The notes under the pieces: generated by a model
Databases searched by the model: none
What the model was told of the DNA's origin: nothing
Seen by the model: only the letters and a program-made list of their open reading frames with translations
Position numbers and translations under genes: made by a program
Source of the DNA: Austropuccinia psidii
Taxonomy: Eukaryota; Basidiomycota; Pucciniomycetes; Pucciniales; Sphaerophragmiaceae
Assembly (NCBI GenBank): GCA_023105745.1
Contig: JALGQZ010000009.1
Location: 33,160,409 to 33,224,408, forward strand
DNA length: 64,000 nucleotides
Direction of reading: 5' to 3'
Shown: positions 10,300 through 19,746 of the stretch, in pieces
How positions within the stretch are numbered: position 1 is the first letter of the stretch
Layout of the letters: every line of letters starts with the position of its first letter

Positions 10300-11424
10300 T
10301 CATGTTTCTGAGTATATTATGATATCATCAATGTACACTACCATCCACCCTTCCATTATTTCATCTTGAAATATGGTATCCATCATCCTCTGAAAATGGG
10401 CTGGTGCATTCTTAATGCCAAATGGCATTCTAGTATATTCATATATGCCCATATGGCATATAATTCTTAGCAATTTGATGGAATCTGGTTTCACCCCATT
10501 CTGGTGGAATCCTTTCATGCAATCCATTTTTGTAATAAACTTGGCTTTTGCTAGCTTATCTAGTGCATGTGGTATCCTTTGGATGGGGTACCTATCTGCT
10601 TTGGTGTAATTATTCAAAGCCCTGAAGTCCCCACATAGTCTGGATTTACCATCATGCCAAGTTATAAGGACTGGTGTAGTGACTTCTACTATCTCATTGT
10701 GTCCTATTTTCTTTATGACTCCCATTTCTAGGAGTTCATTGATATGTTTCTCAATTTCTTTCCTAGTTTCCATGCTGGCTGGGTATGGTGGTCTCCTAAG
10801 CATAGGTGGATATGGTCTTTCTACATCCAGATATAATTCTATATCATGTCCTTTGATTTTTCCTAGTGGTTCATCTCCTATTGCAAAAGATCCTCTATGC
10901 TTCCTCAATACTTTCAGTAAGCTGAGTTTCATTTGACTGGTGAGTTGAGTGCCATATTGGGCTTCTTTGAATTCTTCCACTAGTTCTTTCAGGGTGTTAT
11001 CATTTGTTATATGATTTATGTCAAGGGAAAATTCATTGTCTTTGTTTGTACCTATGGTAAGATATCTATTTTTACTATTGCAAATGTCCATACCATACAT
11101 TCTTTGGTACTCTCTACCTAGTAAGAATCCTTGTACATGTGCATTCTCTAGAACTACAAATTCAGGTTCTAGTCTGATATTTCCTTTTTGGTGTGGGATA
11201 ATTATCTCTTTGATTATTGTCCCCAGTGAGTGCATTTTGCCTGATGCACTTTTAAAGTTTCTAGCTTTTGTCTGTATTATATCCTCTTCCCATTTGGGGA
11301 AGTGTTGTTTTAAGTATTCTTTTGCCACTATGGAGCAACTTGCTCCTGTTTCAATGATGATTGGATGTTTACAGTTCTCAATGTAAACTGTCAATTTTGT
11401 AGGTGTTCCATGAATGAATCCCAT
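10300..11424 (-). CDS. pol: Element C pol, 5' part: protease and RT palm
   Basis: An open segment of 374 codons; the frame is also open upstream to the TAA at 11545-11547. Protease lies near residues 20-110: the active-site loop reads IETGASCS, where relatives have DTGA, so the catalytic Asp is Glu. RT runs from about 190 on: EKHINELLEMGVI, GDFRALNNY, RMPFGIKNAPAHFQRMM and the catalytic VVYIDDIIIYSE (intact YIDD) near the end. The segment ends at a TGA (10300-10302) where related copies have Trp, a single G-to-A change. The role is processing of the polyprotein and synthesis of the cDNA. Confidence 0.88.
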   Translation of the reverse strand: MGFIHGTPTKLTVYIENCKHPIIIETGASCSIVAKEYLKQHFPKWEEDIIQTKARNFKSASGKMHSLGTIIKEIIIPHQKGNIRLEPEFVVLENAHVQGFLLGREYQRMYGMDICNSKNRYLTIGTNKDNEFSLDINHITNDNTLKELVEEFKEAQYGTQLTSQMKLSLLKVLRKHRGSFAIGDEPLGKIKGHDIELYLDVERPYPPMLRRPPYPASMETRKEIEKHINELLEMGVIKKIGHNEIVEVTTPVLITWHDGKSRLCGDFRALNNYTKADRYPIQRIPHALDKLAKAKFITKMDCMKGFHQNGVKPDSIKLLRIICHMGIYEYTRMPFGIKNAPAHFQRMMDTIFQDEIMEGWMVVYIDDIIIYSET

Positions 11425-11544
11425 ACCTCTATTTGGGGTTACCAGGAATGTTTGTGCATTCTGTGTGTGCTTACAGAGCTCTTTTTCTGTTGTTATTTGT
11501 GGTATTCCTGAATCTAATTCAATGTCTTGTATGTCAAGTAAACT

Positions 11545-11748
11545 TTATTCATTGCATTCCACTATGTATTCTTCTATGGTATCAGGTTCACTTTGTGATT
11601 CTGCTCTCATACCATTTCCCATACTGTCAGAATCAGATTTGTCACCTGTTTGTTCTTCTTCTGATTCTTCATCAATTTCATATATTTTCTTTTTTGGTTT
11701 TGTGCAATTGTTAGCATAGTGGTCTGGTGATCCACAGTTGTGGCACAC
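11545..11748 (-). CDS. gag: Element C nucleocapsid zinc knuckle and acidic linker
   Basis: The frame contains a perfect CX2CX4HX4C knuckle (CHNCGSPDHYANNC) followed by a basic cluster and an acidic linker (DEESEEEQ). It continues the frame of 11779-12678 across a TAG (11779-11781) and leads into the protease frame across a TAA (11545-11547). Both stops fit C-to-T changes of Gln codons, but that is inference. The knuckle binds genomic RNA during packaging in this family. Confidence 0.85.
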   Translation of the reverse strand: MCHNCGSPDHYANNCTKPKKKIYEIDEESEEEQTGDKSDSDSMGNGMRAESQSEPDTIEEYIVECNE

Positions 11749-11778
11749 ATATTTCTTTTTTGGGGTTTGTTTCCCTTT

Positions 11779-12678
11779 CTATTTGTTTGTTTCTTTAACT
11801 TCAGACTTCTTGTCTTTGAAGTTTGGTTTATAGGATGTGTACCTTCCTATGGAGGTTTTTTTCCTCACATCTTGTATGACATTTGCTATGTCATCAATGC
11901 TTCTGATTTTGTTGCATCTGCATTTGACTGCATTTTCTAGATCTCCTGGCAATTTTGTTAGGAGTTTATGGTTTCTCATTTCTATTGTCATATTGGGATC
12001 AATAGCTTTTAGCCTTTTTGTTTGTTTGAGACACCATTCATATGGGTCTTTTCCTGTAGAGTATCTATCACTCTCAAAGGACATGGTCTTTTGCCAGATC
12101 CAACTGCCATTGCTATACTTTTGTATAATCTGGTTCCTCCACCATGGCCAGCTTTTCCTGCCATGTATTTCTTTCATCTCAGTATACCATATGTTTGCAT
12201 GGCCTCTAAATGCTGTGTTAAGTCTTGTTGTGATCCAGTAGTCTGGTATCTTTGAGATATCAACAAAGAGTCCATCAATATAGTCAATGATTTCCATATG
12301 GTCATATTCCCCAATTCCTGCGAACTTTGGCCAGTTTGCTACTTCTGGTAACTGTTTTAGTGCCTGTTTCTCTGAATAGCTGAGATTTTCCCCATCTTGG
12401 TACATTGACTCTGATCTTGAATTTGGATTCTGATATTCAGGTTCCTGGTCATAATCTTTATCCTCTTCTTTCAATTTTGTAGAGGTAGTGGGTTGGCCTT
12501 GTGTTGGAGGGTATTGATTATCTTCTCTGTCATAAAGGTAATCAATTTCTTTATCAAAGCTATCCTGTTGCTGCTGGATACTCCTCAGATCTCTCCTCAA
12601 AGTTTGTTGTTCTTCTAGAATTGAATTCAACTGTCTGTTAGTTTTTTCAAATTCTGTCCAAATTTTGGCCAGATTTGT
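11779..12678 (-). CDS. gag: Element C gag-2: coiled-coil linker and capsid, 3' part
   Basis: About 300 codons. The N-terminal part is a predicted coiled coil (EFEKTNRQLNSILEEQQ). Next comes an acidic linker, then the capsid-like region with WPKFAGIGEYDHMEIID, RLNTAFRGHANIWY and SWPWWRNQIIQKY, matching the capsid of the A and B copies (for example SWTWWKLQIINKW). The open frame runs on to 12720 only because it reads into the A-inner LTR; the true C sequence stops at 12678 (TSD TTTGT, 12674-12678) and its upstream half is at 21191-21440. The frame ends at the TAG 11779-11781. Confidence 0.85.
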   Translation of the reverse strand, partial: TNLAKIWTEFEKTNRQLNSILEEQQTLRRDLRSIQQQQDSFDKEIDYLYDREDNQYPPTQGQPTTSTKLKEEDKDYDQEPEYQNPNSRSESMYQDGENLSYSEKQALKQLPEVANWPKFAGIGEYDHMEIIDYIDGLFVDISKIPDYWITTRLNTAFRGHANIWYTEMKEIHGRKSWPWWRNQIIQKYSNGSWIWQKTMSFESDRYSTGKDPYEWCLKQTKRLKAIDPNMTIEMRNHKLLTKLPGDLENAVKCRCNKIRSIDDIANVIQDVRKKTSIGRYTSYKPNFKDKKSEVKETNK

Positions 12679-14517
12679 TGTGAGCCTTAGAGGTAATTTC
12701 ATATACCCAAAAGACCACAAATATAAAAAATAACATATTAATATAAATAAAATAAATTTATTTATATTATTAAAATAAAAATCAAAATATAAATATAAAA
12801 TTATATTAAAAATAAAAAATTAATTACAATTTAAAAATAAAAATACATTAAATTTTAGAAGTATAAAATTACATTTATACTTGAAAAAATTAGGTAAAAA
12901 TGAAACTTTAACAAAACTGTGAAAAAATAAATAAATTTGGAAAAAAGTTAAATAAAAATTATTATAACTTTTTATCCAATAAATAAATACATAAAAATTC
13001 TTTCACCATTGGATTCCTCATAAAAAATCAGGTGGGGTCACCTCTGAGTGAAATTCTTGTAACTCAACTCTAAATAAGCTTAAATTAAGTTTTTAGTATT
13101 TTCAATACAAAATTTGAAACTCCTCAAAAACTTAATTTAATTCACACCACATGTGGTGTTAACCATCAATTTTTGTGTTAAAATTGAGGTGTTGTGTTTA
13201 GTTTAGAAGTTATGAGGAATTGAAGTATTTTCAATTGAATTCAATTGAAATGTCAAAATGTGCGCGTGTATCACATAAGTGAACTTTGATTTACATATGA
13301 GGTGTCAATTATTACTGTATTGTACTGTAAAATTGAATTGAATTACATATGTAAATTATAAGTTTAATACATGATGAGGAATTAAAGGAAAAATAAATTG
13401 GAAAGATTAAATTTGGGGGGGAAAAGGAACTCCAGCTCTAAGGGGGAGCTAGACCCCCAAAATCCTTGCTGACAGGCGTGGGATGTCAAAATTCACGCAA
13501 AAGTTCATCACTTTTGGCCTGGAATTGAGTTACAGGGTGTGTGGACTCAATTGATGATGAGGTTTTGATACCAACTGGGGTAGTTTTAGCTGTTGCCAAG
13601 AGGGTAAAACTACCCTTAAGATAAAACAACCATAGTAAAAACAGTTTTAACTGGTTCCTACGCCTCTTAAACACATTCTGACGTGTTTTGAAGGCTCTAG
13701 GCCTGGTATTGCTATAGTAATGGCTGATTTAAGGGTCTAAAATGGCTACAATTGGCTAAAATTGGCTTAAACCAGCCCTTTTTGGTCTAAACCAGGGTTC
13801 AATGATGCCATAATTGGCTTTTCTGTTGTCAGACTGTTTTCCACGACTGACAAGAGTAAAATTTACTTTTGGAGTAAGAGAATTTATGGCTATAAAAGAA
13901 TGTCTTCTTTGCCCCACTTTTCTCTTCATGTTAGAATCTTTTCCTTTTATTAATTAGTTTAAACACTGTTAAACCAATCAATCAAAGATTACAACCACCA
14001 TTTTCAAATCATCTTAATCCATTTAACCACGTGAAAAAAATCATTATAATCATTGTTTGTAACTCTTATAATCATTTTTACCCCTGAACCACCCCAAAAG
14101 TGAATTAAAGCATCTTTCATCACTGTAAACTTTGTCACTTTGTTTCCAAATTCACTCTGGTCACTTTTGGGCGTGTTTTCTCTTTAATATTCTTTTTAAA
14201 GACTTTGTTCTTTAATTAATTGCTTGCAGTTCTTTGCTCAATTAATTCCAATTGAAATTGCTCTTGAAGAAATTTCTTTTGTAGCCTTAAAATATCTCTT
14301 GTAGAGTATTTTTTGGATAAATTTTTATTGTTGGTAAAACAATAAATTTTTATAATATTATTGTTTTATACTAATAAAGTTATAAACAATAAAATTGGCC
14401 TTTTTTCTCTTAAAAATAATATCTCATACTATTTTTAACTGAATTTTACCTTATACAAATTTTGAGGACAGGAAAAGTACTTGATTTTTAATCAAAGTTT
14501 CATATCCACACCTTACA
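12679..14517 (+). repeat. 5' LTR of A-inner (1839 bp)
   Basis: Begins TGTGAGCCTTAGAGG and ends CATATCCACACCTTACA. It holds a TATA box (13891-13898) and, about 40-65 bp upstream of it, an inverted repeat TTGTCAG/CTGACAA (13826-13832 and 13847-13853). Both are kept in most other family-A LTRs here. A small minus-strand open frame at 13486-13674 recurs at 20159 but is only conserved LTR DNA. Confidence 0.93.
13891..13898 (+). promoter_or_regulatory. TATA box of family-A LTR
   Basis: TATAAAAG within ggctataaaagaatg. The same string occurs in the 3' LTR (20564-20571) and, reversed, in A-mid (35860-35868 and about 5178-5186). Transcription would start some tens of bases downstream, leaving roughly 0.6 kb of R-U5 before the PBS. 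No start site can be seen directly. Confidence 0.6.
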
Positions 14518-14519
14518 TT

Positions 14520-14535
14520 TGGGGGCCCAGCCGTG
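14520..14535 (+). promoter_or_regulatory. Primer-binding site of A-inner
   Basis: TGGGGGCCCAGCCGTG starts 2 nt after the LTR end. It is the common PBS of families A-C, complementary to a tRNA 3' end of the form CACGGCTGGGCCCCCA. The region 14536-14722 after it is A/T-rich leader in which I see no ATG-led frame. Confidence 0.75.
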
Positions 14536-14722
14536 ATATTTTACCTGTGACATATTTTTTTACTCTTTTTAAATCTTTTTTCTTATATTGAAAAATTTAA
14601 AAACATATAAAAAAATACTTATAATTCAAAAAATCCATAAAAAAATAATTTTTTTTCATATTATAAGCGAGGCTTATATTTTTATTTCTTTTTTTGAAAT
14701 AACCTTTTTTTTACTTAATTAA

Positions 14723-15656
14723 TTGGCTTTTTTATTAATTTTAGTGTCTGACAACGTGGTAAGACAAAAAAACATTGAAACAGCCTCAACAGTAACCAGC
14801 TTTATCCCTGCCAGTACTGTTAATTCTAATCATAATAGTACTGTTATTGTGACTCAAAATAAGCAGCCTGAACCAATATCTTCTGAATTGATTAACTTGG
14901 ACATAAGTAATACCCTTCAGAAAGCTAAAAATTTGGCCAATAGTAAGTTTTTGACGTAAAAATACTATTTTAAGCCTTTTTTAACCATAATTATGCCTTC
15001 AACCAGGTCAGGAGCCAGCTACAACCCCTCAAGAAGCCCCCAAAAAGGTAATAGACGTGATTATGGCAGAAGCCAACCAGGTACAGAAGGAAAAGGGTCA
15101 GTTGATGACTTCCAAACAACTAAATTGGGTCATTCTGAAGCTGATAATACTATTTTACCTTCAAAAAGAGCTGACACCGCCACAACAAGCCTCTGTGGAC
15201 ATATACAAAGCCAGCCACAGTGCATACAACAATGCACTTCAATTCAAGGAGTACCAGCTCCTTGCAGACCTGTGGAAGAATTGCATGAATTCTTACCTAA
15301 CAGTAAGAAAATTCTTGGGCCATCCCAACACTTGCAAATTGCTCAATGGATGGCATCCATTGATGGAGAAGAAAAACATGATGCTTTTGACACTAGAATG
15401 GAGGAAAAACAACCCTCCACCACCCAAACCAGTGCCAAAAACAGCCCCAGTGGCTAGCAGCAGCAATTCCAACGTGGAAACGCAGCCACAAACTCCAAAC
15501 AAGGGCAAAGGGAAGGCACCAGCCACAAACCCTTACAGCCAGGGCTACAGAATCCCAAAGATTCAGCAGGATGCCATGGAAAATGTATTTCAGATGGCCA
15601 GAACCATGATGGAATTACAGAAGAAGGAGGAAGCCAGATTAAGGTTCCAGAAATGA
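14723..15656 (+). CDS. gag: A-inner gag-1, leader plus two introns (predicted splicing)
   Basis: Three exons are predicted: 14723-14942, 15007-15096 and 15169-15656. Intron 1 (64 nt) is GTAAGT...ACCAG; intron 2 (72 nt) is GTCAGT...CAAAAAG. Both splice in phase 1, and the joined frame is open to TGA at 15654-15656. The body carries ELTPPQQASVDIYKAS, SYLTVRKFLGHPNT, LLNGWHPL and the C-terminal NVFQMARTMMELQKKEEAR, conserved in families A and B. The frame begins at TTG, so the true start may be in an unseen upstream exon. An alternative frame begins at ATG 14993 inside intron 1. Gag-1 probably acts in particle assembly; I know no named domain for it. Confidence 0.65.
14943..15006 (+). other. Candidate intron 1 of gag, with ATG near its 3' end
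   Basis: 64 nt, donor GTAAGT, acceptor AACCAG. The leader frame hits a TAA inside it (14957-14959). ATG 14993 opens a frame of 154 codons in the same register as gag-2/pol (frame 2), broken only by TAG 15455-15457. Equivalent phase-1 introns are visible at 3388-3451 (64 nt), 58499-58562 (64 nt), 50845-50915 (71 nt) and 22109-22192 (84 nt), each with an ATG shortly before the acceptor. Confidence 0.6.
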
Positions 15657-16444
15657 TTTCTGACATATTTGATTCCATCCCAGAGTTGTATAATGCTATA
15701 AATGACGTGAAAAAACATCTTTCTGATAAAAATGAAACCATTTGTAACAACATTAAAACAAACAACCTGAGTCTGTGCCAAATTAATGAAACACTTATGT
15801 GTTTTGAAAAAGTTTTAAGAACAATTAAAAATTCCAATAATGATAATTCTTCTAACAATAAAAAAAAGGAACAATCTGCCATTATTATAGAATTAACAGA
15901 TAAATATTCTAAATTCAATATTGATGACATAATTGAAACAAGAATTAAACAAGCCATAAATATTATCAAGACAGATAACAAGAAAGTCCTTGATGACATT
16001 TCAAATTCATTTACTGAAGTAAAGACATATACCATTGCCTTGAAAAAGTGTTTTGATACTTCACAAGAAGAAGTATCAAAATTATCAATGAAATTAAATC
16101 AAGTCACTGCTGATAATACAAGACATACAGAGTTATGGCAAGAACTGACACATAAGGAAGACATGTATAAAATTGAAGTAATAAATTTAATACAAAGCTT
16201 CCAACATGAATACAGAAATTCCCAAAGGTGTAGCAACAGTAAAATGAATGACATTGAACAAATACTGAACACCTTACCAAGAATGTCTACACCTCTAAAT
16301 CAAAATGAGGGCACAAGAATTCCAAATCCACAAGTATTGGATCCTGATAATTCACAATTAAAAAATGAATTATCCACTTCTTTTCATAACTTGGAACCAT
16401 CAATGGGCCAAGCACTCTTGAAAGAAGTTCCAAAACTTAAATAA
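15653..16444 (+). CDS. gag: A-inner gag-2, N-terminal part
   Basis: 263 codons from the ATG that overlaps the gag-1 stop (ATGA). It is Asn/Lys-rich with likely helices and coiled coils; motifs are NETLMCFEKV, TDKYSKFNIDDIIE, NIIKTDNKKVLDDI and, at the end, KEVPKLK. It stops at TAA 16442-16444, exactly where B-plus, B-right and C continue into the capsid (for example LKEWPTF). The same TAA is present in A-mid (29519-29521), so it was shared before these two copies separated. The frame then continues open into the capsid. Confidence 0.8.
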   Translation: MISDIFDSIPELYNAINDVKKHLSDKNETICNNIKTNNLSLCQINETLMCFEKVLRTIKNSNNDNSSNNKKKEQSAIIIELTDKYSKFNIDDIIETRIKQAINIIKTDNKKVLDDISNSFTEVKTYTIALKKCFDTSQEEVSKLSMKLNQVTADNTRHTELWQELTHKEDMYKIEVINLIQSFQHEYRNSQRCSNSKMNDIEQILNTLPRMSTPLNQNEGTRIPNPQVLDPDNSQLKNELSTSFHNLEPSMGQALLKEVPKLK

Positions 16445-18043
16445 TCGCCTCACTTCAGTGGTGAAGGAGAGTATGACCATATGGAATTCATTAGAGGTAT
16501 TGACATGATCAAAGAGGATTTTGAATTACCAGACAGATTGGTAACAGCCAGGTTCAACACCTTGTTTACCAGATCACCTCACAGATGGTACATCAACATA
16601 AGACAAGCACATGGACACCAGAGTTGGACTTGGTGGAAACTCCAAATCATCAACAAATGGGCAAATGATGCTTGGAGGTTTGAAGTTCAAACAGCCTTTG
16701 AATCTGCCAAATTTAATGCTGAAAAAGACAAAGCTTTACCATGGTTTTGCCAACAAAACGACAGATTAACAGCATTATATCCTGACATGTCAGAATTTAT
16801 GATCCATAGAAAAATTCTGAGACAATGTGGAGGTGACTTAGAGCATGCTGTCAAAAGCAGGACTACTGAACAATCTTCAGCAGAGGATATTATCAATATA
16901 CTAGAAGAAGTAACCACCAGAACCAAAATTGGTTCTAGTAGGGTGAATCTCAAAACAAGGTTTAATACACCTTGGAAAGATTCTGTGGACAAAAACCCCA
17001 AAGAAAATTCTAGTAATATTAAATATAAATCTGCAGATACAGTCAGAAAATGCCATATTTGCCAAAGCACCACCCATTTAGCCAATACATGTCCAAAAAG
17101 GGGGGAAATCAATGAAATTGACATTGAAAAGGGACCAGATGTTGAAAAAGAAGACATAATTGAAGACAATTCAGATGATAAGTCATCCATATTTTCTGAA
17201 TCTTCAAAAGATATAGAAAATATCAATGCCACTTTTGACATCATGGAATCTTATTCCCACTTACCACAATTGAGCAATGGTCAAGTTGATTTATCAAAAG
17301 TTCAAGATGCACAACTTATGAAGACAAAACCAAACAGAGGAAAAGGTTATACAGCTGGTAACTCCTGTATAACAGAAGTGGTGATTGACAACAAGCCCAC
17401 CAAACTTTTGCTTGACCCAGGAGCCTTCTGCTCTTGTGTTGGAAAATCTTTTCTTAAGACTTGTGTACCAAATTTTGAAGACCAATTGTTACCAATTGAT
17501 GGTATAAAATTCAACAGTGCAAGTAACCCAATGAAAGCATTAGGAATCTTTGAGACCAATGTCATATTCCCACACATAAATGGGAATTTAAGGATCACAG
17601 TTGAATTTGTTGTTATGGAAAATTGCTCTAGTACCCATTTTATATTGGGAAATGACTATTTAATCATGTATGGGATAGATTTACATAATAACAAAGATAG
17701 ATACTTTACAATTGGGGACAATAAGCGCCAGAAATTTGCCTTTTTACCATTTGAAAGACAAATTACAGTAAACAAAGTATCACCAGTCAACTTAGAGGTA
17801 GAAAAATTCAAGTCTGAACAGTTAAATGAGGCTGAGATAAGCCTTCATCTGACTGATACACAAGAAAATGAACTTTCTTCCCTTTTGTATGACCACAGAG
17901 GAGCATTTGCTACAGACAAAGAACCTCTGGGAGCAATTATTGGTCATGAGGTTGACATCATTCTTAACATTGAGAGACCTTATCCTCCACTCTTAAGAAG
18001 ACCTGCTTATCTAGAAAGTCCAAAATCAAGAGAAGCTCTGTAA
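16445..18043 (+). CDS. pol: A-inner gag-pol: capsid, CCHC knuckle, protease, RT fingers
   Basis: 520 codons from the first internal Met (16481), in the same frame as gag-2. The capsid covers residues 1-170 (FIRGIDMIKEDF, RFNTLFTRSPHRWY, SWTWWKLQIINKW). The knuckle is CHICQSTTHLANTC (CX2CX4HX4C, near residue 190). The protease loop reads LLLDPGAFCSC: Pro replaces the Thr of DTGA, and A-mid shares this DPGA. The start of RT is present (GHEVDIILNIERPYPPLLRRPAY). It ends at TAA 18041-18043, where A-mid has GAA. There are no frameshifts. Confidence 0.85.
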   Translation, partial: SPHFSGEGEYDHMEFIRGIDMIKEDFELPDRLVTARFNTLFTRSPHRWYINIRQAHGHQSWTWWKLQIINKWANDAWRFEVQTAFESAKFNAEKDKALPWFCQQNDRLTALYPDMSEFMIHRKILRQCGGDLEHAVKSRTTEQSSAEDIINILEEVTTRTKIGSSRVNLKTRFNTPWKDSVDKNPKENSSNIKYKSADTVRKCHICQSTTHLANTCPKRGEINEIDIEKGPDVEKEDIIEDNSDDKSSIFSESSKDIENINATFDIMESYSHLPQLSNGQVDLSKVQDAQLMKTKPNRGKGYTAGNSCITEVVIDNKPTKLLLDPGAFCSCVGKSFLKTCVPNFEDQLLPIDGIKFNSASNPMKALGIFETNVIFPHINGNLRITVEFVVMENCSSTHFILGNDYLIMYGIDLHNNKDRYFTIGDNKRQKFAFLPFERQITVNKVSPVNLEVEKFKSEQLNEAEISLHLTDTQENELSSLLYDHRGAFATDKEPLGAIIGHEVDIILNIERPYPPLLRRPAYLESPKSREAL

Positions 18044-18772
18044 ATTCATATCAAAGAACTTCTGGACCTTGGTGTAATAAGAAACGTAGGCCACAATGAG
18101 GAAGTAGAAATAACTACACCAGTTATAGTGGCGTGGCATAATGGAAAATCCAGAAGGGTTGGGGACTTTAGAGCTCTGAACACTTACACTGTCCCAGACA
18201 GATACCCAATACCAAAAATCCAAATTGCCCTTACTCAAATATCTCAAGCAGTGTATATAACCACTATGGATGCCCTTAAAGGATTCCACCAAAATGTGGT
18301 AACACCAAGAGCAAGAAAATACTTGAGAATTATTGTTCATTGTGGAGTGTATGAATACTTAAGGATGCCCTTTGGTATCAAAAATGCACCTTCACACTTC
18401 CAAAGAATGATGAATGAAATCTTCCCTGAAGAACTCTCAGAGGGATGATTAATCATTTACATTGATGACATTATTATCTGTTCAAAGACTTGGGAGGAGC
18501 ACATGTACAGATTATCAAGAGTTTTGACAAAAATCCAATCAGTAAACATGAAAATCTCCTTGAAGAAATGTCATTTTGGATTTAAAGAACTTAAAGCACT
18601 AGGACATGTTGTATCTGGTTTGTCCCTTGGAATTGACAGAAACAAAGTTGCAGCAGTACTGTTAAAGCCCATGCCTTAGAATAAGAAGGAAATTCAGTCA
18701 TTCTTAGGTTTTGCAGGGTATTACATACAACACATTAAAGATTTTGCATCCATAGCAAGACCACTTTATAAG
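18044..18772 (+). pseudogene. pol: A-inner RT palm with two nonsense codons
   Basis: Same frame as above. Readable blocks are GDFRALNTY, RMPFGIKNAPSHFQRMM, LIIYIDDIIICSKTW (catalytic YIDD intact, 18458-18469), [22 protein letters not shown] and [11 protein letters not shown]. Stops are TGA 18446-18448 (Trp in relatives) and TAG 18677-18679 (Gln in A-mid). Only point changes are seen, so the damage is nonsense mutation, not insertion or deletion. Confidence 0.85.
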
Positions 18773-19375
18773 TTGTGTTACAAAGACACAGTGTTTGAGA
18801 TGACTGTTGACAGAGTCAATGCTTTTGAGTCTCTAAGAGAAGCATTGACCACTGCTCCACTCTTACTGATGCCAGACTTTAAATTGCCTTTCAAGCTGTA
18901 TATTGATGCATCAGGGGATGGACTGGGTGCTGCAATTCACCAAGTTCAGATCATAAATGATAAGCCTGTAGAAGGACCCATATGTTTCATATCCAGGCAA
19001 ATCAAACCAACTGAAGCCAGATATGGAGCAAGTCAAATGGAATGTCTATGCCTTGTCTGGGCGTTGGAAAAATTGAACTACTTCTTAGAGGGATGTGTTT
19101 TTGAAGTGATAACAGATTATACAGCTGTCAAATCACTTTTGACCATGAAAACACCCAACAGACACATGCTCAGATGGCAAATAGCCATACAAGAATACAG
19201 AGGAAATATGACTATTGTTCATAAGGATGGGAATATTCATAAGAATGCAGATGGACTAAGCAGATGGCCATTACCAAATAATATTGATAATCCTGCTTAT
19301 GTGCCAGAAGAAGCTTCACCACAAATTCCAATAGAAGGAATAAGTGTTACAGACTTGAACACCACCTTCTTTTAA
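18773..19375 (+). CDS. pol: A-inner RNase H segment
   Basis: 200 open codons: [64 protein letters not shown] and [12 protein letters not shown]. The acidic residues of the RNase H fold (Asp of YIDA, Glu of ECL, Asp of ITD) are present. It ends at TAA 19373-19375, where A-mid has Glu. It would degrade the RNA strand during cDNA synthesis. Confidence 0.85.
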   Translation: MCYKDTVFEMTVDRVNAFESLREALTTAPLLLMPDFKLPFKLYIDASGDGLGAAIHQVQIINDKPVEGPICFISRQIKPTEARYGASQMECLCLVWALEKLNYFLEGCVFEVITDYTAVKSLLTMKTPNRHMLRWQIAIQEYRGNMTIVHKDGNIHKNADGLSRWPLPNNIDNPAYVPEEASPQIPIEGISVTDLNTTFF

Positions 19376-19746
19376 GATATCAGAAGCAGCTACACTCAAG
19401 ATAGGAATTGTAGCATCTTATGCCAATTACTTAACAAATACTGTAAAGACAACTCTCTAATACATGCCTTGGATGAAGTATGGAGAAAATCTTATGATGA
19501 AGGAAGATTTCACCTACCGGATGGTATAATTTACCACAGAACCAAGCAAACATGTGTCTAGACAGTTGTAGACAGGTCATTAATCAATCTTGTACTGAAA
19601 GAATGCCATGATAGTCCCTTTTCAGGACATCTGTCTGAAGACAGAACAAGAGAGAAAGTAAAGACCTGCATATGGTGGCCAATGTGGCAGAAAGATGTTG
19701 CAGAGTATTGCAAAACCTGTGACAGATGCCAAAAGGCAAATAACAA
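19376..19746 (+). pseudogene. pol: A-inner integrase zinc domain, truncated
   Basis: The frame continues with [14 protein letters not shown] and [11 protein letters not shown], a full HHCC zinc-binding set. TAG 19559-19561 interrupts it. The sequence then passes at aaataagctt straight into the 3' LTR. The same string occurs in the intact 5' LTR (13074-13083), so a deletion at short shared sequence removed the integrase core, chromodomain and PPT. Integration of this copy must have preceded the loss or used another integrase. Confidence 0.85.

Noticed and set aside
13440..13470. Self-priming in family A via CCCCCAAA within the LTR
   Set aside because: Only 8 bp pair, and the segment lies over 400 nt upstream of the TATA box, so it would not be at the RNA 5' end.
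13486..13674. Small frame recurring at 20159-20347 in family-A LTRs
   Set aside because: Same reasoning: LTR sequence shared by the two copies, no start context or domain.
15454..16035. 193-codon minus-strand frame in A-inner gag
   Set aside because: Antisense shadow of gag-1/gag-2; the Phe/Ser-rich content is what the complement of a Lys/Asn-rich frame gives.
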